Part shown: positions 23,694 to 32,068 of the stretch, piece by piece
Layout: each line of letters opens with the position of its first letter
Position numbering within the stretch: position 1 is the first letter of the stretch
Assembly (NCBI RefSeq): GCF_900111125.1
Contig: NZ_FOGE01000022.1
Coordinates: forward strand, 1 to 64,000
DNA: 64,000 nt
Reading direction: 5' to 3'
Origin: Sphingobium sp. YR768
Lineage (GTDB): Bacteria; Pseudomonadota; Alphaproteobacteria; Sphingomonadales; Sphingomonadaceae
Made by a program: the position numbers and the translations under genes
Notes under the pieces: model-generated
Databases searched by the model: none
What the model saw: only the letters and a program-made list of their open reading frames with translations
What the model was told of the DNA's origin: nothing

Positions 23694-25088
23694 TCAACTC
23701 GTCGCTTTCGGCCCCAGCGCTTCCCCCATGCGCCGGATCGCGGCGACCTTGGAAGATAGCGGCCCCCAGTCGTCATCGCGGTCGATCGCGCTCCAAATCG
23801 CTTCGACTTCCTCGATATGCATGGAGCAGGGCGTTTCGTCGGTCCAATAGGCATGATTCCGCGCGCCGGGCGTCGCGGTAAAGTTCTGGATCGCTTCCCG
23901 GAAAGGCGCCCATGTAGCATCGCCATAGGCGGCGTCATCCCCCGCCACGCCGCCCCGCCAGTCATGGAAGAAACGATCGATCGGCGTCGCACTCGTCACC
24001 ATGCCGCGCACGGCGGACTCGATCATCGCACCGGGGTCCGCACCCGGCTCGACGCCCAGCCGCCAGCAGAAACGACGCTGCATCGCATCGCCATAGAGGG
24101 CCGGGAATCGCTCCAGTTGCTCGATCAACGCCGGCGCCTCGACCAGCGCGCGCAACGACACCGCCAGTTGCGCGACGTCCCAGTGAATCGCCTCGGCCTG
24201 CCGCCCGAAAGCATAGAGACCATTATGATCGAAATAGGCGGCGGTGAAATTCGCGTCCCACAGCGGGGTGAAGCGCCATGGCCCATAGTCGAAACTCTCA
24301 CCGGTCACATTTATATTGTCGCTGTTGAGCACGCCATGCACGAAGCCCGCGACCATATAGCTCGCCGCCAGATCGGCGGTACGCTCCACCACGCGCCCCA
24401 GCAGTTGCGCGGGCGGATTGTCGTCGGGAATTTCGTCATAGAGCCGCGTCAGGGCATAATCGGTCAGCCGCTCCAGTAACGCCTTGTCTTCATGAAAGGC
24501 CGCGCGCTGGAACGTGCCGATGCGGATATGCGAATGGCTCAGCCGCACCATCGCCGCTCCGCGCGTGGGGGAGGGTTCGTCATTGCGCTCCAGCGCCTCG
24601 CCCGTCTCGATGATGGAGAAGGTCTTTGACGTGTTGACGCCCAGCGCCTCCAGCATCTCCGTCGCCAATATCTCCCGCACGCCGCCTTTCAGCGTCAGCC
24701 TCCCGTCGCCAAAGCGGCTATAGGGGGTTTGTCCCGATCCTTTGGTGCCCATATCGAGCAAGCGATCGTCGGCATCCCGCATCTGCGCGAACAGGAATCC
24801 GCGTCCGTCGCCGATATCGGGATTATAGTGGCGGAACTGATGGCCATGATAGCGCAGCGCCAGCGGCCGGGGCAGGCTGCCCTCCAGCGGCTGGAAACGA
24901 CCGAAATGCGCGATCCATTCCGCGTCACTCAGCCCATCCAGCCCTACGGACTCCGCCGCCCGGTCGTTGCGATAGCGCAGGATCGTTTGTGGAAAGTCTG
25001 CGGCTGCGACCGGATCGCCGATGTCGGGCATCAGCGTGTCGATTTCGGTCGCGGGGCGATAATTGGCGGCTTGCGGCGTCTGGTTCAT
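23694..25088 (-). CDS. selO: protein adenylyltransferase SelO (YdiU/UPF0061)
   Basis: A 464-aa pseudokinase-fold protein that AMPylates proteins on Ser/Thr/Tyr, linked to redox stress. Diagnostic stretches are FAQMRDADDRLLDMGTKGSG (about 100-119), TPYSRFGDGRLTLKGGVRE (about 122-140) and VHGVLNSDNINVTGESFDYGPW (about 252-273), where the Asn-Ile-Asn/Asp-Tyr-Gly residues form the metal and nucleotide site. Family length is about 480. The ATG at 25088 fits the conserved N-terminus. It is divergent from an alpha/beta hydrolase gene by about 37 bases. Confidence 0.95.
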   Translation of the reverse strand: MNQTPQAANYRPATEIDTLMPDIGDPVAAADFPQTILRYRNDRAAESVGLDGLSDAEWIAHFGRFQPLEGSLPRPLALRYHGHQFRHYNPDIGDGRGFLFAQMRDADDRLLDMGTKGSGQTPYSRFGDGRLTLKGGVREILATEMLEALGVNTSKTFSIIETGEALERNDEPSPTRGAAMVRLSHSHIRIGTFQRAAFHEDKALLERLTDYALTRLYDEIPDDNPPAQLLGRVVERTADLAASYMVAGFVHGVLNSDNINVTGESFDYGPWRFTPLWDANFTAAYFDHNGLYAFGRQAEAIHWDVAQLAVSLRALVEAPALIEQLERFPALYGDAMQRRFCWRLGVEPGADPGAMIESAVRGMVTSATPIDRFFHDWRGGVAGDDAAYGDATWAPFREAIQNFTATPGARNHAYWTDETPCSMHIEEVEAIWSAIDRDDDWGPLSSKVAAIRRMGEALGPKATS

Positions 25089-25125
25089 AAGGCGATATGG
25101 GGGAAGGTCACCAGAAGGATCAAGC

Positions 25126-25995
25126 TTGAGCGGATATAGCGACGGATATTGGTGGTCGCCTGACGGCCTTCGGCTCCATTATCGGGATTATGCCGGCGGT
25201 GAGGATGGGCGTCCGCCCTTGCTGTGCCTGCCGGGCCTGACCCGCAATGCGCGTGATTTCGAACCGCTGGCCGGTCGGCTGGCGGGCGAATGGCGGCTGA
25301 TCTGCCCGGACATGCGCGGCCGCGCCGAAAGCGCCTATGCCAAGGATGCGATGACCTATGTCCCGCTGACCTATTTTCAGGATATCGGCCGGTTGCTGGC
25401 GGACCTTGCCATTACGCGCTTCGTTGCGATCGGCACATCGCTGGGCGGCATTATCACCATGTTGATGGCCGCCACGCACAAGGAATGGCTGGCAGGCGCG
25501 CTGCTCAACGATGTGGGGCCGGTGCTGGATGAAGGCGGGCTGGCGCGCATCCGTTCCTATGTCGGCGTCGGCCAGTCGCATCCCACCTGGGTCCATGCCG
25601 CCCGCGCGCTGGCGGAGGCGAATGAAGATGTCTATCCCGCTTATGATCTGGAACAATGGCTGGCCATGGCCAAGCGTCTGTATCGCCTGAACAGCGGCGG
25701 GCGCGTCGTGCTGGACTATGACATGAAGATCGCCGAGCCGATCCGCGCCATGGGCAGCGAGGCGGGCGTCGATATGTGGCCGGTGGTGCAGGCATTTCGG
25801 GGCATCCCGACCCTGTTGCTGCGCGGCGAACGGTCCGATCTGTTGAGCGAAGCGACGGCGCAGCGCATGGCAGGGGACATTGGCGAGACTGTCGAACTGG
25901 TCACGGTGCCGGGCGTCGGCCATGCACCGGCGCTGGATGAGCCGGAAAGCGCGGCAGCGATCGACCGGCTGCTGACCCGCGTCCTCCAGGGCTGA
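25126..25995 (+). CDS. alpha/beta hydrolase
   Basis: A 289-aa hydrolase with the nucleophile elbow GTSLGG (Ser at about residue 107), an oxyanion region in LLCLPGLTRNARDF (about 30-43), and catalytic His in VPGVGHAPALDEP near residue 265. A TTG at 25126 is the likely start since AGAAGGAT precedes it; an ATG exists only at 25063 inside the opposite gene's 5' end. Substrate unknown; the group resembles dienelactone and 3-oxoadipate enol-lactone hydrolases. It ends one base before the next gene, and the two are likely cotranscribed. Confidence 0.85.
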   Translation: MSGYSDGYWWSPDGLRLHYRDYAGGEDGRPPLLCLPGLTRNARDFEPLAGRLAGEWRLICPDMRGRAESAYAKDAMTYVPLTYFQDIGRLLADLAITRFVAIGTSLGGIITMLMAATHKEWLAGALLNDVGPVLDEGGLARIRSYVGVGQSHPTWVHAARALAEANEDVYPAYDLEQWLAMAKRLYRLNSGGRVVLDYDMKIAEPIRAMGSEAGVDMWPVVQAFRGIPTLLLRGERSDLLSEATAQRMAGDIGETVELVTVPGVGHAPALDEPESAAAIDRLLTRVLQG

Positions 25996-25996
25996 C

Positions 25997-27133
25997 ATGG
26001 CAGGCGGGAAACGGCCCCATATGCTCCATGTCCATGGCAGCTTCACCCTGGGCGGCAAGGAAGCGCGCGCCATCCGGCTGATGAACATCTGGGGCGACAA
26101 GGCGCGCCATAGCATCGTCAGTGCAGACGCGCAGGCGCTGGGTGCGCGCAGCGCGATCGACCCGTCCATTGATGTGGATTTCCCCGGTGGGCCATCCTTC
26201 GCCGGTAAGCCCGGACCGGCGCGTTATCGGGAGATACGCGCTTTCCTCAAGCGCTTCGACCTGATCCTGACCTATAATTGGGGATCGATGGATGCGGTGA
26301 TGGCGCATCGGCTGGCGGGCGCCTCCGCGGGCATGCCGCCGCTGATCCATCATGAGGATGGCTTCAACGCGGATGAAGCAAATGGCCTCAAGACCAAGCG
26401 CAACCTGTTTCGTCGCCTGGCCTTGCAACGTGCCCATGCGCTGGTCGTGCCGTCGGTGCGGCTGGAGGGGATTGCCCGCACTGTGTGGAAGCAGCCGGCG
26501 GCAAAGGTGCATCTGATCCGCAACGGCATCGATGTCGCCCGCTATGCGCAGCCGCCCGCGCCGGATGCGATCCCCGGCCTTGTCCGCACGCCCGGCAAGC
26601 TGCTGGTCGGCACGCTGGCCGGCTTGCGCGCGGTCAAGAATATCCCGCGCCTCGTCCGCGCTGTCGCCGCCCATAGGGACAGGCTGCAACTGGTGGTGGT
26701 GGGAGAGGGGCCGGAACGCGATGTGATCCTGGCGGAGGCGGTCGCCCATGGTCTCACCGACATCCATATGGCCGGCTTCATGGATCGTCCCTGGCGCTTC
26801 GTGGGCCTGTTCGATATTTTCGCCCTGTCCTCCGACAGCGAGCAATTTCCGATCTCGCTGGTGGAGGCGATGGCGGCGGGCATACCGGCCGCGTCGATGG
26901 ATGTGGGCGACGTCGCCAACATGGTCGCGCCCGAAAACCGGCCCTTCGTCGTGCCGGACGAAACGGGTCTGGCGCAGGCGCTTGGGGCCTTGGCATCGGA
27001 TGCCGATTTGCGCCAGCGTCTGGGTGCTGCGAACCGACTGCGCGCAACGCGCGATTATGCCGAGGAAGACATGGTAAACGCTTATGCACGCCTTTATGGG
27101 GAGGCTCTGGCCAGTCCCATGATTTTGCGCTAG
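25997..27133 (+). CDS. GT4-type glycosyltransferase
   Basis: A 378-aa GT-B glycosyltransferase. The N-terminal acceptor domain has the GSFTLGGKEARAIRLMN loop (about 14-30); the donor domain contains VGTLAGLRAVKNIPRLVRA (about 205-223) and the sugar-nucleotide Glu pair in SDSEQFPISLVEAMAAGIP (about 278-296). It probably adds a sugar to an exported polysaccharide or lipid. It directly follows the alpha/beta hydrolase with one base between. No other glycan genes are nearby, so the product is unknown. Confidence 0.9.
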   Translation: MAGGKRPHMLHVHGSFTLGGKEARAIRLMNIWGDKARHSIVSADAQALGARSAIDPSIDVDFPGGPSFAGKPGPARYREIRAFLKRFDLILTYNWGSMDAVMAHRLAGASAGMPPLIHHEDGFNADEANGLKTKRNLFRRLALQRAHALVVPSVRLEGIARTVWKQPAAKVHLIRNGIDVARYAQPPAPDAIPGLVRTPGKLLVGTLAGLRAVKNIPRLVRAVAAHRDRLQLVVVGEGPERDVILAEAVAHGLTDIHMAGFMDRPWRFVGLFDIFALSSDSEQFPISLVEAMAAGIPAASMDVGDVANMVAPENRPFVVPDETGLAQALGALASDADLRQRLGAANRLRATRDYAEEDMVNAYARLYGEALASPMILR

Positions 27134-27203
27134 GGCGCGCCAAATTCGTCATAGACAGCCAAAGCTGCTATAGGGTCGCTTTTTACCCGGTCGAGGGGGC
27201 CGG

Positions 27204-28628
27204 GTGCATGTGCAGGAGATGTCGTTGTTCAAGGGGTTGAAGCCCATCGTCTATGGTGGCCGCGAAGTCTGGCCGATAGTCGAAGGTGGCAAGGGCGTTG
27301 CCGTATCCAACCACAGCAGCTCTGGCGCCTGGGCGGCGGCCGGCGGCATCGGCACGGTGTCGGCGGTCAACGCCGACAGCTATGACAGCTTCGGCAACGT
27401 CATCCCCCAACTTTATCATGGCCGCACCCGCCGCGACCGGCATGAAGAGCTGATCGCCTATGCCATCGACGGCGCCGTCGAACAGGTGAAGCGCGCGTTC
27501 GAGATCGCCGGTGGCAAGGGCGCGATCAACATCAACGTCCTGTGGGAAATGGGCGGCGCGCAGCGGGTTCTGCACGGCGTGCTGGAGAAGACCCGTGGCA
27601 TGGTGGCCGGCGTCACCTGCGGCGCGGGCATGCCCTATAAGCTCAGCGAAATCGCCGCGTCCTACAATGTCAGCTATCTTCCGATCGTCTCCTCCGGCCG
27701 CGCCTTCCGCGCGCTGTGGAAGCGTGCCTATTCCAAGGCGTCGGAATGGCTGGCGGCGGTGGTCTATGAAGATCCCTGGCTGGCGGGCGGCCATAACGGC
27801 CTGTCCAACGCGGAAGATCCGCGCGCGCCGCAGGACCCCTATCCCCGCGTGCGCGATCTGCGCGCGACGATGCGCGAAGGCGGCATTTCGGACGAAGTGC
27901 CGATCGTGATGGCGGGCGGCGTCTGGGCGCTCAAGGACTGGAACGACTGGATCGACAATCCGGAACTGGGATCGATCATGTTCCAGTTCGGCACCCGTCC
28001 GCTGCTGACGCAGGAAAGCCCGATCCCGCAGGGGTGGAAGGACCGGCTGATGCAGTTGGAGCCGGGCGATGTGCTGCTGCACAAATTCTCGCCCACCGGC
28101 TTCTACAGCTCGGCGATCCGCAATCCCTTCCTGCGCTCGCTCGAAGCACGCTCGGACCGCCAGATTCCGTTCAGCACCGAACAGGCGGGCGATCATACCC
28201 ACCAGCTCGACGTGGGCGTGAAGGGCAAGAATTTCTGGGTGACGCTGGGCGACCTTCAGCGCGCGCGCGAATGGTTCGGCGCCGGCTTCACGTCGGCGCT
28301 CAAGACGCCGGACAATACGCTGGTATTCGTCGATGACGCGGAAAAGGCGGAAATCCGCAAGGACCAGACCGATTGCATGGGCTGCCTGTCGCAGTGCAGC
28401 TTCTCCAGCTGGATGGACAGCGAGACCAACTCCACCGGCCGTCTGGCCGATCCGCGTAGCTTCTGCATCCAGAAGTCGCTCCAGGAATCGGTCCATGGCG
28501 GCGATCTCGACAAGAATCTGCTGTTCGCAGGCCATGCCGCCTATCGGTTCAAGCAGGACCCCTTCTATTCGAACGGGTTCGTGCCGACCGTGAAGCAACT
28601 GGTCGACCGCATTCTGACCGGCGATTGA
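27204..28628 (+). CDS. nitronate monooxygenase-like FMN protein with C-terminal Cys cluster
   Basis: A 474-aa TIM-barrel flavoprotein resembling nitronate monooxygenases (VSNHSSSGAWAAAGGIGTVSAV, about residues 34-55; GMVAGVTCGAGMPYKLSEIA, about 132-151; PIVMAGGVWALKDW, about 233-246). It is about 100 residues longer than standard NMOs; the C-terminal part holds DQTDCMGCLSQC (about 390-401), a CxxCxxxC pattern that could bind metal or an Fe-S cluster. GTG at 27204 follows GAGGGGG; an ATG at 27219 is also possible. It is followed after 10 bases by a DUF2093 gene with which it probably forms an operon. Substrate unknown. Confidence 0.85.
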   Translation: MHVQEMSLFKGLKPIVYGGREVWPIVEGGKGVAVSNHSSSGAWAAAGGIGTVSAVNADSYDSFGNVIPQLYHGRTRRDRHEELIAYAIDGAVEQVKRAFEIAGGKGAININVLWEMGGAQRVLHGVLEKTRGMVAGVTCGAGMPYKLSEIAASYNVSYLPIVSSGRAFRALWKRAYSKASEWLAAVVYEDPWLAGGHNGLSNAEDPRAPQDPYPRVRDLRATMREGGISDEVPIVMAGGVWALKDWNDWIDNPELGSIMFQFGTRPLLTQESPIPQGWKDRLMQLEPGDVLLHKFSPTGFYSSAIRNPFLRSLEARSDRQIPFSTEQAGDHTHQLDVGVKGKNFWVTLGDLQRAREWFGAGFTSALKTPDNTLVFVDDAEKAEIRKDQTDCMGCLSQCSFSSWMDSETNSTGRLADPRSFCIQKSLQESVHGGDLDKNLLFAGHAAYRFKQDPFYSNGFVPTVKQLVDRILTGD

Positions 28629-28638
28629 TGGGGCCGCG

Positions 28639-28848
28639 ATGATCGGGGATATTCAGGGGCTGGCGGTGCTGCATTATGGCGCTGCCGATTTCGATATCGT
28701 GCGGCCGGGGCGCTTCGTGCTCTGCGCCGTCTCGGGTGCGCAAATCGATTTGCAAGACCTGAAATATTGGAGCGCCGAGTTGCAGGAGGCCTATCGTGGG
28801 CCGGAAGAAGCGACTCGGTCCATCCTGAAACATCGGGCCAAGACCTGA
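28639..28848 (+). CDS. DUF2093 family small protein
   Basis: A 69-aa protein carrying the compact DUF2093 domain: LHYGAADFDIVRPGRFVLCAVSG (about residues 11-33), LKYWSAELQEAY (about 41-52). It is alphaproteobacterial and of unknown function. The one family Cys (CAVSG) is present. It starts 10 bases after the nitronate monooxygenase-like gene, close enough for translational coupling. Confidence 0.88.
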   Translation: MIGDIQGLAVLHYGAADFDIVRPGRFVLCAVSGAQIDLQDLKYWSAELQEAYRGPEEATRSILKHRAKT

Positions 28849-29045
28849 TCCGGGGCGATTCGTTCGTTTGCTAACCAGATTGTGGCGTACTATCTCGCGA
28901 TTTGGCCTTTCAAGAGGTGGATTTTGTCGGCTCGCCTTCGTTTCACCTCGCTCCGCCGCAACTTTGCTATTCCGTCACGGTAAAAACTGATGTAATCTTT
29001 CCTTCGAAGCGACAAAGATCGCTCTTGGTGGAAGGATGTTTGGTG

Positions 29046-29135
29046 ATGTCTCGTATCGACGTCTTTGGTGATCGTATCTGCATCGTATCGAGCCTGCTGA
29101 TCGTAGGCTGGTTCCTCTACAGCATCGTGGGCTGA
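29046..29135 (+). CDS. putative 29-aa single-pass membrane protein
   Basis: ATG at 29046, stop TGA at 29133-29135; the protein reads MSRIDVFGDRICIVSSLL then IVGWFLYSIVG. A charged N-terminal part is followed by a hydrophobic helix of about 18 residues, typical of small membrane proteins. GGAAGGAT lies about 12 bases upstream. The frame is open further upstream to 28902 but that part is less protein-like. Small size makes the call tentative. Confidence 0.45.
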   Translation: MSRIDVFGDRICIVSSLLIVGWFLYSIVG

Positions 29136-29407
29136 TCGGCTTTACGAGCTTTCGATCTGGCCGCCTTTCCGGAGGATCGCGCTTGGCAGCAGGGATTGGC
29201 ACGTACTTGTGGCGGGCAAGGTCATCTGTATCTGCCCCCAAGCAAAGCTATTTCGACATTCTCAATTTAATCGCTAGATAAAGTGGCGAGCTTAACGCTC
29301 CGCGGCTTTTGAAGGATGTCAGCTTGCTCCGCGTCACCAACGGCTAAAGCGCACGGTGCCGAAGCGACCACGCCAGGTTTCGTGTTCCCTTGCTTGAGGA
29401 GAAGACG

Positions 29408-29569
29408 ATGACCCGCACGACCACACGCGCCCGCCTGCAACGCCACGCGCAGCCCGCGCAGCATATCTATATCCCCCACAGTAGCTGGACCCGCGCCGAT
29501 CACAAGTCTGCGCCCGCAGCCCCAGCACCCATAGCCGCGGACGACTTCTGGGAACGGCTGGGACTGTAG
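29408..29569 (+). CDS. putative 53-aa small protein
   Basis: ATG at 29408, TAG at 29567-29569, preceded by GAGGAGAAG (a good ribosome binding site, 4-6 base spacing). The protein is basic at the N-terminus (MTRTTTRARLQRHAQPAQ), then AADDFWERLGL at the end, a pattern seen in short alphaproteobacterial hypothetical proteins. It contains no Cys and no membrane segment. No named domain. The strong SD and open frame are the support. Confidence 0.55.
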   Translation: MTRTTTRARLQRHAQPAQHIYIPHSSWTRADHKSAPAAPAPIAADDFWERLGL

Positions 29570-29601
29570 AGGCCTTCTGTTAAACAGATATCGCTCAAAG
29601 T

Positions 29602-29689
29602 CCGTTCGGCCCTTCGACTTTGTCGAAGCCCCGTTTTTTCTGCAGCGTTTAAGAAAAGTACGGCCCTTCGACAAGCTCAAGGCGAACGG
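29602..29689. repeat. dispersed inverted repeat, second copy (type CCGTTCGG)
   Basis: Left arm 29602-29630 and right arm 29661-29689 form an imperfect palindrome related to the one at 19237-19332 (CCGTTCGG ... CTTCGACAAGCTCAAGGCG). It sits downstream of the 53-aa frame and before purU (opposite strand). Confidence 0.75.
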
Positions 29690-29749
29690 ATTATTGGGGA
29701 TATGTGACGCTCCAATCGGCCTTCTTTCGCTTCGAACCAGAGAGGCTTG

Positions 29750-30640
29750 TTACCGAAACACTACCGTCTTGCCGCCATTGATCAGCACGCGCCGGTCGGC
29801 GATCCAGCCGACCGCGCGGGCCAGCACCTGCGCCTCGATATCGCGGCCGATGCGGATCATGTCGTCGGCGGTGGCGCGATGGTCGACGCGCTCGACCGCC
29901 TGTTCGATAATCGGCCCTTCGTCCAGATCGGCCGTCACGAAATGGGCGGTCGCGCCGATCAGCTTGACCCCGCGATCATGCGCGCGGTGATAAGGACGGG
30001 CGCCCTTGAATCCGGGCAGGAAACTGTGGTGGATGTTGATGCAGCGCCCGGCCATCCGCGCGATCAGATCTTCCGAGAGTATCTGCATATAGCGGGCAAG
30101 GATCAGATAGTCGGACCGGCTGCGATCGAAGATATCGAACAACGCGGCTTCCTGCGCTGCCTTATCACCATTGGCGGGCAGTTCATGATAGGGAATGCCA
30201 TGCCATTCGGTGATGCGCCGCATGTCGGGATGGTTGGACACCACGCCCATGATGTCGACCGCCAGCATGCCCGTCTGCCAGCGGTGCAGCAGGTCGGCCA
30301 GGCAATGCGATCCCTTCGACACCGCGATCAGCATGCGGGGGCGATGGCTGGCGGCTGTGAGCGACCAGTCCATCGCAAATTCCTCGCCAATGCCGGCAAA
30401 GTCGGCGCGCAGGCCATCGGTATCGTGCATCCGATCATCGGTGGCTTCGAAGGCGACGCGCATGAAGAACAGATCGGCTTCCCGGTCGGCATATTGCTGG
30501 CTGTCGGTGATGAAGCCACCACGTTCGGCCAGAAAGCGGCTGACCGCCGCGACGATTCCGACGCGATCGGCGCAGACTAGGGTCAGTACCCAGGACGGGA
30601 TGGCAATATTGGACAACGGCCCCTCCGATAAAGATGGCAT
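29750..30640 (-). CDS. purU: formyltetrahydrofolate deformylase
   Basis: A 296-aa enzyme hydrolysing 10-formyl-THF to THF and formate, balancing one-carbon and purine pools. The N-terminal ACT domain (about residues 15-95: WVLTLVCADRVGIVAAVSRFL) senses effectors; the formyltransferase domain holds catalytic Asn/His/Asp in INIHHSFLPGFKGARPYHRA (about 207-226) and ADLDEGPII. Length is near the family value (about 280-290). It ends the minus-strand run of the astD/DUF1338 region but is separated from astD by 18 bases. Confidence 0.95.
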   Translation of the reverse strand: MPSLSEGPLSNIAIPSWVLTLVCADRVGIVAAVSRFLAERGGFITDSQQYADREADLFFMRVAFEATDDRMHDTDGLRADFAGIGEEFAMDWSLTAASHRPRMLIAVSKGSHCLADLLHRWQTGMLAVDIMGVVSNHPDMRRITEWHGIPYHELPANGDKAAQEAALFDIFDRSRSDYLILARYMQILSEDLIARMAGRCINIHHSFLPGFKGARPYHRAHDRGVKLIGATAHFVTADLDEGPIIEQAVERVDHRATADDMIRIGRDIEAQVLARAVGWIADRRVLINGGKTVVFR

Positions 30641-30658
30641 GCCGTTGCCCTAATGGCT

Positions 30659-32068
30659 TTAGCTGTTCAAGCCGTTAACCGGCACCGCGATCACGGCATC
30701 CGCCTCGAAACTGGCGATTGGATAGGCGCAATAGTCGGCGGCATAATAGGCGCTGGGCCGGTGATTGCCCGATGCGCCCAGACCACCGAATGGCATATTG
30801 CCCGCCGCGCCCGTGGTCGGCCGGTTGCGATTGACCACGCCGGCCCGGCTTTCCTCGACCACGCGCTGCCACAGCGCTTCGTCCTGCGAGATCAGGCCCG
30901 CCGACAGGCCGAAGCTGGTGGCGTTGGCGGCTGCGATCGCCGCATCGAACGCCGGCACTCGAATGATCGAAAGCACCGGCGCAAAAATCTCGGCGTCGGG
31001 CGCCTCCATGCCGGTCATGTCCAGCAGGGCAGGGGTGACGAAGGCGGCGCTGCGACCATCGACGCCGTTGACCGGGCGGATGACCTTCGCGCCGCGGGCG
31101 ATCAGGTCGCTGACGGCGCGGTGCGATGCGGCAGCAGCCTGATCCGACACCAGCGGTCCCATGAAGGCCTCGCCCGGTTCATTCCAGGCGGCGATGGGAA
31201 GCTGGGCGGCCAGTGCGGCGGTCGCCTCCACTATGGCATCGCCGGTCGCGCCTTCCGGCACGATCAGCCGGCGCGCGCAGGAACAGCGCTGGCCGGTGGT
31301 GATGAAGGCCGAATTGACGATGATCGACGCGGCGGCTTCGGGACTGTCCCAGGCGATCAGCGGATTATTGCCGCCAAGTTCCAGCGCCATGATGACATGC
31401 GGCCGATCGACCAGCGCGCGCCGCAACGCCGCGCCTGCGCCTGCCGATCCGGTAAAGAGCAGCCCGTCAATATCACCCGCCACCAAGGCTTCGCCGGTCG
31501 ATCGCCCGCCCTGCACCACGGTCAGCAATCCTTCGGGCAGGCCTGCGGCAGCCCAGGCATCCGCCATCGCCGCGCCAGTAGCCGGGGTGATCTCGGACGG
31601 CTTGAACACGACGGCATTGCCCGCGATCAGCGCCGGAACGATATGGCCGTTGGGCAGATGGCCGGGGAAATTATAGGGGCCCAGCACCGCCATCACGCCA
31701 TGGCCGCGATGGCGCAGCACTGCCCGGCCAAAGGGCATATCTGCCGCGCGCTCGCCAGTGCGCTCGCCATGCGCCTTGATCGACACATCGACCTTGGCGA
31801 TCATCGATCCGACTTCAGCGTCGCTTTCCCAGAGCAGTTTGCCCGTTTCGCGCGAGATGAGTTCGGCGAGTGCCGCCCGCCGTTCGCCCAGCACCTGCGC
31901 ATAGCGACGGGCGATGGCGATGCGGTCGTCCACCGGCAGCGCGCGCCAGCCGGGCAGGGTGGCATGCGCGGTGGCAATGGCGCGATGGCATTCTTCCGCG
32001 CCCGCAACCGGCCCTTCCCAGACCAGTTCGCGTGATGCCGGGTCGAAGGACTGTAACATGGCGCTCAC
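30659..32068 (-). CDS. AstD-type aldehyde dehydrogenase (copy 2), coupled to DUF1338
   Basis: A 469-aa aldehyde dehydrogenase of the AstD subfamily. It carries VLGPYNFPGHLPNGHI (about 130-145), Glu in ALELGGNNPLIAW (about 234-246) and Cys in FITTGQRCSCARR (about 262-274). A GTG at 32068 overlaps the upstream stop as GTGA; an ATG three codons inside (32059) is the alternative. Because its partner is an HglS-type 2-oxoadipate enzyme, its natural substrate may be a lysine-derived semialdehyde rather than succinylglutamate semialdehyde; this is inference. It is paralogous to the gene at 22213-23643. Confidence 0.88.
   Translation of the reverse strand: MSAMLQSFDPASRELVWEGPVAGAEECHRAIATAHATLPGWRALPVDDRIAIARRYAQVLGERRAALAELISRETGKLLWESDAEVGSMIAKVDVSIKAHGERTGERAADMPFGRAVLRHRGHGVMAVLGPYNFPGHLPNGHIVPALIAGNAVVFKPSEITPATGAAMADAWAAAGLPEGLLTVVQGGRSTGEALVAGDIDGLLFTGSAGAGAALRRALVDRPHVIMALELGGNNPLIAWDSPEAAASIIVNSAFITTGQRCSCARRLIVPEGATGDAIVEATAALAAQLPIAAWNEPGEAFMGPLVSDQAAAASHRAVSDLIARGAKVIRPVNGVDGRSAAFVTPALLDMTGMEAPDAEIFAPVLSIIRVPAFDAAIAAANATSFGLSAGLISQDEALWQRVVEESRAGVVNRNRPTTGAAGNMPFGGLGASGNHRPSAYYAADYCAYPIASFEADAVIAVPVNGLNS

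Larger units (their letters stand above)
28849..29749. other. intergenic region of about 900 bases with two small genes and a repeat
   Basis: No long gene is seen. The stretch has lower GC than its surroundings and holds two short open frames (29046-29135 and 29408-29569, listed separately) and one dispersed palindrome (29602-29689). Open frames on the other strand look like composition shadows. Confidence 0.6.
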
